This document shows positions 6,745 to 12,370 of a DNA stretch of 15,161 bases, piece after piece. The notes under the pieces were generated by a model, which was not told the origin of the DNA, ran no database searches, and worked only from the letters and a program-made list of their open reading frames with translations. The position numbers and the translations under genes were made by a program. Within the stretch, counting starts at the first letter, position 1; each line of letters begins with the position of its first letter. Source of the DNA: Acidimicrobiales bacterium (lineage in GTDB: Bacteria > Actinomycetota > Acidimicrobiia > Acidimicrobiales > VFJN01). The stretch is taken from assembly GCA_016936035.1 (NCBI GenBank), contig JAFGPU010000383.1:1-15161 (forward strand), in the 5' to 3' direction.

Positions 6745-7962
6745 ATGAGCGAGTTCTCCCTCACCCTGAACGAAGACCAGCAGCAGATCCAGAAGTGGGT
6801 CCACGACTTCGCCGAGTCCGTGGTGCGACCGGCGGCCGAGGAGTGGGACGAGAAAGAGGAGTTCCCCTGGCCGATCGTCGAGGAGGCCGCCAAGATCGGC
6901 CTCTACTCGTTCGACTTCTTCGCCCAGTCCTCGCTCGGCGACCCGTCGGGCCTGACGCTGCCGGTCGCCCTCGAGGAGCTGTTCTGGGGCGACGCCGGCA
7001 TCGGCCTGGCGATCTTCGGCTCCGGCCTCGCCGCCGCTGGCATCGCCGGCACCGGCACCCCCGAGCAGGTCATGGAGTGGGTGCCCCAGTGCTTCGGGAC
7101 CGCTGACCAGATCCAGCTCGGCGCGTTCTGCGTGTCCGAACCCGACGCCGGCTCGGATGTCAGCTCGCTCAAGACCCGCGCCGTCTACGACGAGGCCAAC
7201 GACGAGTGGGTGCTCAACGGCACCAAGGCGTGGATCACCAACGGCGGCATCGCGGACGTCCACGTCGTGGTGGCCGCGGTCGACCCGGCGCTGAAGGGCC
7301 GGGGCCAGGCGAGCTTCATCGTCCCGCCCGGCACCAAGGGCATCTCGCAGGGCCAGAAGTACAAGAAGCACGGCATCCGGGCCTCGCACACCGCCGAGGT
7401 GGTGCTCGACGACGTGCGCGTCCCCGGAAGCCTGCTGCTCGGTGGCAAGGAGAAGCTCGACGAGAAGCTGGCGCGCGCCCGCGACCAGCAGAAGACCGGC
7501 GCCAAGCAGCCGGCCATGGCCACCTTCGAGGCCACCCGGCCGGCGGTGGCCGCCATGGCCATCGGCATCGCCCGTGCCGCCTACGAGTACGCGCTCGACT
7601 ACGCCAAGGAGCGCCGGGCGTTCGGCAAGGCCATCATCGAGAACCAGGCGATCTCGTTCATGCTGGCCGACATGGCCACCGAGATCGACGCCGCCCGCCT
7701 GCTCGTCCACCGGGCCGCGTGGCTGTCGCGCAACGGCGGCTACACCAACGCCGAGGGCTCGATGTCCAAGCTCAAGGCCGGCCGCGTCGCTGTGTGGGCC
7801 ACCGAGCGGGCCATCCAGATCCTGGGCGGCTACGGCTACACGCGCGAGTACCCCGTCGAGCGCTTCCACCGCGACGCGAAGATCTACGACATCTTCGAGG
7901 GCACCGAGCAGATCCAGCAGCTCGTCATCGCCCGGGCGATCAGCGGCCTGCGCGTCGAGTAG
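6745..7962 (+). CDS. Acyl-CoA dehydrogenase
   Basis: This FAD-dependent flavoenzyme would introduce the alpha-beta double bond in an acyl-CoA during fatty-acid or branched-chain acid breakdown and pass electrons to ETF. It has 405 residues, near the family norm. The signature CVSEPDAGSDVSSLKTRA (129-146) and WITNGG (163-168) line the FAD and substrate sites. The C-terminal block GGYGYTREYPVERFHRDAKI is followed by IFEGTEQIQQ with the likely catalytic base at about Glu385. The start ATG at 6745 has AAGGG about 9 nt upstream. Residues about 234-262 (KEKLDEKLARARDQQK onward) are a charged insertion compared with the short loop in medium-chain enzymes. The gene stands alone with its own promoter and a palindrome shared with the TetR gene, which suggests lipid-responsive control. 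Chain-length preference cannot be read from the sequence. Confidence 0.95.
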   Translation: MSEFSLTLNEDQQQIQKWVHDFAESVVRPAAEEWDEKEEFPWPIVEEAAKIGLYSFDFFAQSSLGDPSGLTLPVALEELFWGDAGIGLAIFGSGLAAAGIAGTGTPEQVMEWVPQCFGTADQIQLGAFCVSEPDAGSDVSSLKTRAVYDEANDEWVLNGTKAWITNGGIADVHVVVAAVDPALKGRGQASFIVPPGTKGISQGQKYKKHGIRASHTAEVVLDDVRVPGSLLLGGKEKLDEKLARARDQQKTGAKQPAMATFEATRPAVAAMAIGIARAAYEYALDYAKERRAFGKAIIENQAISFMLADMATEIDAARLLVHRAAWLSRNGGYTNAEGSMSKLKAGRVAVWATERAIQILGGYGYTREYPVERFHRDAKIYDIFEGTEQIQQLVIARAISGLRVE

Positions 7963-8053
7963 TCGCCGACCTGGGGTTTCGTCCTCGCCAGGGCGGATGA
8001 CTTCGTCGCGGACGGGCGGCCCTCTCCAGTCGGCTCGATCGGCCAGTATCTAG
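7963..8053. other. Gene-free spacer after the acyl-CoA dehydrogenase
   Basis: I see no gene, clear promoter or strong terminator here; a 5-bp CCTGG/CCAGG pair is too weak to call. It leads directly into the degenerate coding remnant. Confidence 0.4.
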
Positions 8054-8481
8054 ATCTCGTTCGATTTCGGCGCGCTCGACCCCGGCCGGCCCGTCGCTCG
8101 CCTCGTGACCGCAGCGATCGCCGACGCTGCCGGCGAGGCGCGTCCGGTGACGGCCGAGGAGCTCCGTGCGACCTGGGAGCTCGTGCGGGTGATCCCCCGA
8201 TCCGCTGTCGTCGAACGTCCTCGCCCTCGGGCTCGACCTGGGAGCCGGCCTGCGCTCGCGCCCGTACTGCGTCTGCACCGTGACGTGTCGGAGCCGCTGG
8301 AGCTCACGCTCTCGCAGCTCCAGCGCTGGCCGATCGAGCCCCTTGCGCCCGACCGGGCGGCGTTCGTGGTCGAGAACCCCGCCCTGACCCCGTGCCTGGC
8401 GCAGGCCATGGCCGATCAGGGCACGCCGTGTTCGAGGAGGAGCTCGCCGATGCACTCCTCCGGGCGATGTGTTCGAGCTGA
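8054..8481 (+). pseudogene. Degraded remnant resembling TIGR02679/DUF2399 (JetD-like, type II Wadjet)
   Basis: No single frame is intact, but the pieces read as one protein. The first frame gives FDFGALDPGRPVARLV and then AEELRATWELVRVIP. At the five-C run 8194-8198 the frame shifts by one base and continues DPLSSNVLALGLDLGAGLRS. It then returns to the first frame for LRLHRDVSEPLELTLSQLQR and AAFVVENPAL. After that the family's remaining middle part is absent, and a third frame gives VFEEELADALLRAMCSS and stops at TGA 8481. The order DPGRPL...V(I/V)PD.LSS.VL.LGL...H.DVSEPL.LTL..L...V.ENPAL is what I recall of the TIGR02679/DUF2399 family, the toprim-like JetD subunit of type II Wadjet plasmid-defence complexes. 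No jetA, jetB or jetC is in the window. The upstream in-frame TAG (8051) and missing N-terminus confirm it is non-functional. Family assignment is from memory of motifs. Confidence 0.6.
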
Positions 8482-8517
8482 CTGGCGGAACACCCAGCGG
8501 CGATGGCGCGGGGTAGA

Positions 8518-8586
8518 GTGCTCAGATATTCCGGTTAGATGTGCTCAGATCTTCTGGTTAGATGAGCTCTGAAACTACGGTTAGAT
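8518..8586. repeat. Three 23-bp tandem direct repeats upstream of the ATPase gene
   Basis: Units at 8518-8540, 8541-8563 and 8564-8586 abut without gaps. All begin G(T/A)GCTC(A/T)GA and end GGTTAGAT, with a variable centre (TATTCC, TCTTCT, AACTAC). Units 1 and 2 differ at only two positions. The block is AT-richer than its surroundings and ends 2 bp before the TAGGGT -10-like box of the downstream gene, so it sits where an activator or repressor would bind. A decayed fourth copy may precede it (GGGTAGAG around 8511-8518). Confidence 0.85.
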
Positions 8587-8588
8587 GG

Positions 8589-8594
8589 TAGGGT
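8589..8594 (+). promoter_or_regulatory. -10-like TAGGGT box, leaderless start of the ATPase gene
   Basis: TAGGGT ends 6 nt before the GTG start at 8601 and there is no ribosome binding site between them. This spacing puts the transcription start at or next to the start codon. The -35 region would fall inside the third 23-bp repeat. Confidence 0.5.
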
Positions 8595-8600
8595 CGGTGC

Positions 8601-9884
8601 GTGGCCGAGCTGTCGGAACGGATCGTTGCCCGTCGGATCCAGGAGGTGCTCGCGGCACTCATCGCCGACGAGCCGGTGATCGCGCTGCATGGTCCTCGTT
8701 CGGTGGGCAAGTCCACCCTGTTGCAGAGCTTCGCGTTGGAGCACGGAGTCGAGGTGATCGATCTCGACGATCCGGCGGTGCTCGACGCGGTCGTGGCGAA
8801 CCCGTCGTTGGCGGTGTCCGGCCCGCCGCCGGTGTGCATCGACGAGTACCAGCGGGCGGTCGACCTGCTCGACGCGCTCAAGGCCCGGCTGAACCGGGAG
8901 GGCACTGTCCCAGGCACGGCGGTCCTCACCGGGTCGACCCGTCACGACGCGATTCCCCGCACCGCGCAGGCACTGACGGGCCGGCTCCACGTGCTGACGA
9001 TCCTTCCGTTGTCCCAGGGCGAGATCGCCGGGGTGCGAGAGGATCTGCTTCCTGCGCTCCTGGACGATTCGGCTCAGGCGGTTGCCGCGGTCCCGCGGTC
9101 GCTGACCTCGCGGGGTGACTACATCGACCGGGTGTGTGCCGGGGGATTCCCACTCGCCCTGCGTCGCCAGGGCGCCGCCCGGTCGCGGTGGTTCCGTGAC
9201 TACGTGAGGCTCAGCGTCGAACGCGACGCGGCCGAGTTGGCGAAGGTCCGTCAACGGGCGGTGCTGTCGCAGCTGCTCGATCGCTTGGCGGGCCAGACCG
9301 GTCAGGTGCTGAACGTCGCCGCGGCATCGAGCGGCCTCGAGGTCCACCGGGAGACGATCGACAGCTACGTCCGTCTCCTCGAGGACTTGTGCCTGGTGCA
9401 GCGGTTGCCAGCATGGGGCAAGACGCTACGGGCCCGAGCGGCGCGCCTGCCCAAGGTCCACGTCGTCGACTCGGGGCTCGCTGCCTGGTTGCTCGGGTCG
9501 AACCCGCAGCGGTTGGCCACGCTCGATCCGACGGCGCTCAGCGAGTTCGGGCATCTCCTGGAAACCTTCGTCGTCGGAGAGCTGCGCAAGCAGGTCTCCT
9601 GGCTCGACGAGCCTGTGACTCTCGGCCATTGGCGAGCGGACGATGACGAGGTCGACCTCGTCGTGGAGTTCGAGGACGGTCGGGTGCTCGCGTTCGAGGT
9701 CAAGGCCAACCAGCGCATCGCCGGCAAGGACCTGCGCGGGTTGGTGAAACTGCGTGACCTGCTAGGTGACCGCCTTGTTGCCGGTGTCGCGCTCAGTACC
9801 GGCGAGCGTTCATACAGCACCGACCAGGACCGGATCCACGTCTTGCCCGTCGACCGGCTTTGGCAGCCCGTCCAGCGCCCCTGA
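8601..9884 (+). CDS. ATP-binding protein, AAA_14 plus DUF4143
   Basis: This is a 427-residue P-loop ATPase of the widespread AAA_14/DUF4143 family. Walker A is GPRSVGKSTLL (31-41) and Walker B is PPVCIDEYQRA (77-86, Asp81/Glu82). The sensor-like LTGSTR is at 109-114 and LPLSQGEI at 135-142. The C-terminal DUF4143 part (about 195-420) contains VHVVDSGLAAWLLG, LLETFVVGELRKQ, and Asp352...Glu366-x-Lys368 (VDLVVEF, then FEVKAN), which matches a PD-(D/E)XK nuclease-like core. The cellular role of the family is not settled; nucleic-acid-related and toxin-antitoxin-like functions have been suggested. The GTG start at 8601 is supported by the TAGGGT box 6 nt upstream. It follows a decayed defence-gene remnant and a tandem-repeat block and is probably a horizontally acquired, self-contained unit. 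Confidence 0.9.
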   Translation: MAELSERIVARRIQEVLAALIADEPVIALHGPRSVGKSTLLQSFALEHGVEVIDLDDPAVLDAVVANPSLAVSGPPPVCIDEYQRAVDLLDALKARLNREGTVPGTAVLTGSTRHDAIPRTAQALTGRLHVLTILPLSQGEIAGVREDLLPALLDDSAQAVAAVPRSLTSRGDYIDRVCAGGFPLALRRQGAARSRWFRDYVRLSVERDAAELAKVRQRAVLSQLLDRLAGQTGQVLNVAAASSGLEVHRETIDSYVRLLEDLCLVQRLPAWGKTLRARAARLPKVHVVDSGLAAWLLGSNPQRLATLDPTALSEFGHLLETFVVGELRKQVSWLDEPVTLGHWRADDDEVDLVVEFEDGRVLAFEVKANQRIAGKDLRGLVKLRDLLGDRLVAGVALSTGERSYSTDQDRIHVLPVDRLWQPVQRP

Positions 9885-9921
9885 CCACCACACCCCCTGG
9901 CCGCGTCGTCCTCGTGCGCGA

Positions 9922-9952
9922 GGCGCCGGCCCGGTCGATCGGGCCCGGCGCC
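9922..9952 (+). terminator. GC-rich hairpin after the ATPase gene
   Basis: GGCGCCGGCCCG (9922-9933) pairs with CGGGCCCGGCGCC (9940-9952) around a 6-nt loop with one bulged C. It starts 37 nt past the ATPase stop and precedes the promoter of the next gene. There is no U-tract. Confidence 0.5.
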
Positions 9953-9984
9953 GTCGTGCGTCCCACCCCGAGCCGTCCCCCCGG

Positions 9985-9990
9985 TACCGT
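9985..9990 (+). promoter_or_regulatory. -10-like TACCGT box, leaderless start of the polymerase-domain gene
   Basis: TACCGT ends 7 nt before the ATG at 9998, with no ribosome binding site between them, as in leaderless actinobacterial genes. No good -35 is visible. Confidence 0.45.
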
Positions 9991-9997
9991 CACGCAG

Positions 9998-10969
9998 ATG
10001 GCGAAGGCTCCGGCGGCAGAGGTGCAGGTGGGCGAGAGGACGGTGCGCGTCACCAACCCGGACCGCGTGTACTTCCCCGCCACCGGAGCCACCAAGCTCG
10101 ACCTCGTCGAGTACTACCTGGCCGTCGGGCCGGGCATCGTCAACGCCCTGCGCGAGCGGCCCTGCATGCTGCACCGCTTCCCGACGGGGGTCGCCGGCGA
10201 CAAGGTCCACCAGAAGCGCGTCCCGGCCGGGGCGCCCCCGTGGCTCGAGATCGTGCGCGTCCACTTCCCGCGCTACGGGCAGCACGCCGACGAGCTGTGC
10301 GTGACCGAGCTGGCCCACGTCGTCTGGGCGGTGCAGATGTCGACCGTCGAGTTCCACCCCTGGAACTCGCGCCGGGCGGACACCGAGAAGCCCGACGAGT
10401 GGCGCATCGACCTCGACCCCATGCCGGCATGCCCCCTCGCCACCGTGCGCCGCGTGGCCCATGTGGCGCACGAGGTGCTGGACGAGCTCGGGGCGGTCGG
10501 CTGGCCGAAGACCTCGGGCGGCAACGGGCTCCACGTCTACGTGCGCATCGAGCCGGCGTTCGGGTTCACCGACGTGCGGCGCGCCGCGCTCGCCTTCGCC
10601 CGCGAGGTCGAGCGGCGTGCCCCGGATGCCGTGACGACCACGTGGTGGCGCAAGGACCGTGACCCCACGGCCGTCTTCGTCGACTACAACCAGAACGCCC
10701 GAGACCACACGATGGCTGCGGCCTACTCCGTGCGGGGGGTGCCCGAGGCCACCGTGTCGACGCCGATCACCTGGGACGAGGTCGACACGGTCGAACCGGG
10801 GGACTGCACGCTGCACACCGTGCCCCGGCGGTTCGCCGAGCTCGGTGACCTCCACGCGGGCATCGACGGGGCCGTCTTCGCCATCGACGAGCTGCTCGAG
10901 TGGGCCGACCGGGACGAGCGCGCCGGCGAGACCGACGGTGGCGTCCCGGACGAGCCGGGTGCGGGCTGA
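9998..10969 (+). CDS. LigD-type polymerase/primase domain protein (NHEJ-type PolDom)
   Basis: This stand-alone archaeo-eukaryotic-primase-like polymerase domain has 323 residues, the usual size for ligD_pol. Visible motifs are the N-terminal VTNPDRVYFPATGATKLDLVEYY (split at 18-40), VEFHPWNSR (117-125), the catalytic metal pair Asp138/Asp140 in DLDP, the nucleotide-binding TSGGNGLHVYVRI (172-184), third acidic residue Asp229 in VFVDYNQNARDHTMAAAYSVR, and ATVSTPITWDEV (251-262). In mycobacteria such proteins add nucleotides, including ribonucleotides, at DNA ends during non-homologous end joining or gap repair. No ligase or nuclease domain is attached and no ku gene is in the window, so its partner is elsewhere or it acts alone. 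The ATG at 9998 is chosen because a TACCGT box lies 7 nt upstream and the family N-terminus begins there. Confidence 0.92.
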   Translation: MAKAPAAEVQVGERTVRVTNPDRVYFPATGATKLDLVEYYLAVGPGIVNALRERPCMLHRFPTGVAGDKVHQKRVPAGAPPWLEIVRVHFPRYGQHADELCVTELAHVVWAVQMSTVEFHPWNSRRADTEKPDEWRIDLDPMPACPLATVRRVAHVAHEVLDELGAVGWPKTSGGNGLHVYVRIEPAFGFTDVRRAALAFAREVERRAPDAVTTTWWRKDRDPTAVFVDYNQNARDHTMAAAYSVRGVPEATVSTPITWDEVDTVEPGDCTLHTVPRRFAELGDLHAGIDGAVFAIDELLEWADRDERAGETDGGVPDEPGAG

Positions 10970-10987
10970 GCAGGCGTCCAACCTCGA

Positions 10988-11008
10988 ACGACCGCTCTGT
11001 GCGGTCGT
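10988..11008 (+). terminator. Hairpin after the polymerase-domain gene
   Basis: ACGACCGC (10988-10995) and GCGGTCGT (11001-11008) form a perfect 8-bp stem with a 5-nt loop TCTGT, 18 nt after the stop codon. There is no U-tract, so it is a non-canonical terminator candidate. Confidence 0.5.
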
Positions 11009-11261
11009 GCCCGCACGACGTGACAACTGACACGCGCTGCTGACGGGTCACCGGCGCGTCGTCGCTCTATCATGATCCCCGTAACGCTCACCGGGTGGCG
11101 GCAGCCATCCGGGGGCCAAGGTTTGACAGTTCAACAAGGCCTGCGGATCGAGTACGAGTACTCCCCCCTCCACTCGTCGCTCTCTGCAGAATGACGGTGC
11201 CGTCTGTATCCCCCCTACAGGCGGCGCTGTCGCGTCCGGGCACATGTCGGTCGCCCGAGGT
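11009..11261. other. Gene-free gap with secondary structure, possible small RNA
   Basis: No convincing coding frame is present. A TATCAT box (11068-11073) could be a plus-strand -10. Downstream are a 9-bp stem (11091-11099 with 11104-11112, one G-U pair) and a 10-bp stem (11199-11208 with 11216-11225, one G-U pair, loop of T plus six C). TTGACA at 11123-11128 has no good -10 at 17-18 bp. A short structured transcript of about 150 nt is possible; I recognise no known riboswitch or RNA family. Confidence 0.3.
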
Positions 11262-11297
11262 CGGGCCCGGGCACGAGCGTTCGCAGCCCGGGGCCCG
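11262..11297 (-). terminator. GC-rich hairpin after the TetR gene
   Basis: CGGGCCCGGGC (11262-11272) pairs with GCCCGGGGCCCG (11286-11297) with a single bulged G. The 13-nt loop itself contains GCG-TT-CGC. It starts 12 nt past the tetR stop in the direction of tetR transcription. It lacks a U-tract. Confidence 0.45.
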
Positions 11298-11309
11298 CTG
11301 CCCCCGGGG

Positions 11310-11912
11310 TCAGGGCTCGACGCCGCGCAGCCCGCGCCAGGCCAGGTCGGCGAGCTGGTGGGCGAGCGTGGCCGGGTCGGCCTCGCTGCTGGTCTTGAGC
11401 CAGTGGATGCTCGCCCCCTCGATCATGCCGACGATGCCGTGACCGAGCACGCGGCGCTGGTCGGGCGGGACGCCGTCGATCTCGATGAGCTCGGCCACCA
11501 TGTCGGCCAGTGCGCTCTCGGTCTGGTTGACGACCTCGGCGAACTCCTGGTCGCGAGCCATGCTGCCGCCGTAGAACAGCTGGAAGGCGTTGCGGTGCTC
11601 GTTGACGTACGAGAAGTACGCCACGAACCCGAGCTCCACCATCTCGCGGGGGCTCTCGGCGGCCGTGACCGCCTTGGTGATCGTGTCCTGCAGGTCGCGC
11701 CCCACGTCACCGAGCAGCTCGGCGAAGAGCTCGCGCTTCGAGGTGAAGTGCTGGTACAGGACGGGCTTGGTGACGCCGGCGGCGACGGCGATGTCGTTCA
11801 TCGAGGCGTCGTGGAACCCCTGTTCCGCGAAGACCCGGAGCGCGACGTCGAGCAGCTGGCGGCGCCGACGAGCGGCGGGCAGGCGGGTGGCCACGTGGCT
11901 GGTGTCCTTCAT
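11310..11912 (-). CDS. TetR-family transcriptional regulator, FasR-like
   Basis: This is a 200-residue DNA-binding regulator. The TetR_N domain covers about 14-64: RRRRQLLDVALRVFAEQGFH, then the helix-turn-helix MNDIAVAAGVTKPVLYQHFTSKRELF (38-63). The C-terminal ligand/dimer domain includes FSYVNEHRNAFQLFYGG and GIVGMIEGASIHWLK. From memory these blocks resemble mycobacterial FasR (Rv3208), a regulator of fatty-acid synthesis that senses long-chain acyl-CoA; that similarity is a motif comparison, not a search. The ATG at 11912 has GGGGG about 6 nt upstream and is preferred over the GTG at 11933, which has no ribosome binding site. GTTACCTCACGGTAAC lies 45 bp upstream, suggesting autoregulation, and the same pattern fronts the acyl-CoA dehydrogenase gene. 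Likely effector: an acyl-CoA. Confidence 0.9.
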   Translation of the reverse strand: MKDTSHVATRLPAARRRRQLLDVALRVFAEQGFHDASMNDIAVAAGVTKPVLYQHFTSKRELFAELLGDVGRDLQDTITKAVTAAESPREMVELGFVAYFSYVNEHRNAFQLFYGGSMARDQEFAEVVNQTESALADMVAELIEIDGVPPDQRRVLGHGIVGMIEGASIHWLKTSSEADPATLAHQLADLAWRGLRGVEP

Positions 11913-11957
11913 GGGTGCCCCCAGCGACGCCACCCCGGTGTGACGCCGTTCATATGG

Positions 11958-11973
11958 GTTACCTCACGGTAAC
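11958..11973. promoter_or_regulatory. Operator-like inverted repeat GTTACCTCACGGTAAC upstream of the TetR gene
   Basis: A 6-bp inverted repeat GTTACC/GGTAAC with a 4-nt centre lies between the small membrane-protein gene and tetR. On the minus strand a CATATGAA stretch directly downstream could hold the -10. The arms and spacing are identical to the palindrome at 6678-6693. Confidence 0.65.
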
Positions 11974-12014
11974 AGTCGAGGGCGATCCGCGCAGTGACGT
12001 TCGGCCGGGATCGC

Positions 12015-12317
12015 CTACCTGCCCACGCCGCGCTCCCGATCCTCGCGATCCGCGGCCTTGACCGCGTAGCCGATGACGATGGCAGGGGCGAGCAGCACCG
12101 AGCCGACGCCCATGCACACGACGATGACGGCGACGAGGCCGTCGGTCAGACGGGTGGCGAAGCCGACGAAGAACAGCACGACCGCCACACCGAACAGGGC
12201 GTAGCCGACACGCTTGGCCGCCCTGGCGCCCCGTGCCATCTGCCGGCGCCGCACCAGCACCGGGTCGGTGGTCGCCGGTCGGTCGTCGTCACGGGGGGCG
12301 GTGCTCACCCGGGGCAT
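12015..12317 (-). CDS. Small two-TM membrane protein of unknown function
   Basis: This is a 100-residue protein with a polar, Arg/Asp-rich N-terminus (1-36, including VLVRRRQMARGARAAKR). Two hydrophobic helices follow at about 37-55 (VGYALFGVAVVLFFVGFAT) and 60-85 (GLVAVIVVCMGVGSVLLAP onward), then a charged tail KAADREDRERGVGR. The positive-inside rule suggests both ends face the cytoplasm. The start at 12317 has the good ribosome binding site GAGGGGG a few bases upstream. I do not know its function; similar short proteins occur in high-GC actinobacteria. It is upstream of tetR on the same strand but separated by the operator-bearing gap, and divergent from the enoyl-CoA hydratase-family gene, with 53 bp between starts. 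Confidence 0.8.
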   Translation of the reverse strand: MPRVSTAPRDDDRPATTDPVLVRRRQMARGARAAKRVGYALFGVAVVLFFVGFATRLTDGLVAVIVVCMGVGSVLLAPAIVIGYAVKAADREDRERGVGR

Positions 12318-12356
12318 GGTGCCCCCTCGGCCGGCACGCGGGCCAGACGGGCGACC

Positions 12357-12362
12357 TAGCGT
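12357..12362 (+). promoter_or_regulatory. -10-like TAGCGT box, near-leaderless start
   Basis: TAGCGT ends 8 nt before the ATG at 12371. The identical hexamer stands 6 nt before the second crotonase gene (14161-14166), which supports its role as a -10 element. Confidence 0.5.
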
Positions 12363-12370
12363 GGGCGGCC

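Noticed and set aside
5576..7869. Long minus-strand open frames opposite the REC-PIG-L and acyl-CoA dehydrogenase genes
   Set aside because: The translations mirror the sense codons and carry no motif, and the sense genes are clear.
8105..8572. Plus-strand frame of 155 codons taken as an intact gene
   Set aside because: Family-like blocks continue in other frames and the end of this frame reads through the 23-bp repeats, so it is a decayed remnant rather than a gene.
8518..8586. CRISPR array
   Set aside because: The 23-bp units abut without spacers, number only three, and no cas genes are near.
9365..11026. A 553-codon minus-strand open frame opposite the ATPase and polymerase-domain genes
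   Set aside because: It is antisense to two genes with intact catalytic motifs; its translation is Arg/His/Gly/Asp-rich with no recognisable domain.
11123..11128. TTGACA as a consensus -35 box
   Set aside because: No acceptable -10 element is found 16-19 bp downstream.
11080..11225. A ydaO, cobalamin, glycine or fluoride riboswitch
   Set aside because: The conserved core sequences of these classes are not present and no suitable target gene follows on the plus strand.
11048..11245. A 65-codon minus-strand frame in the gap after the polymerase gene
   Set aside because: It has no ribosome binding site, no recognisable motif and a composition unlike neighbouring proteins.
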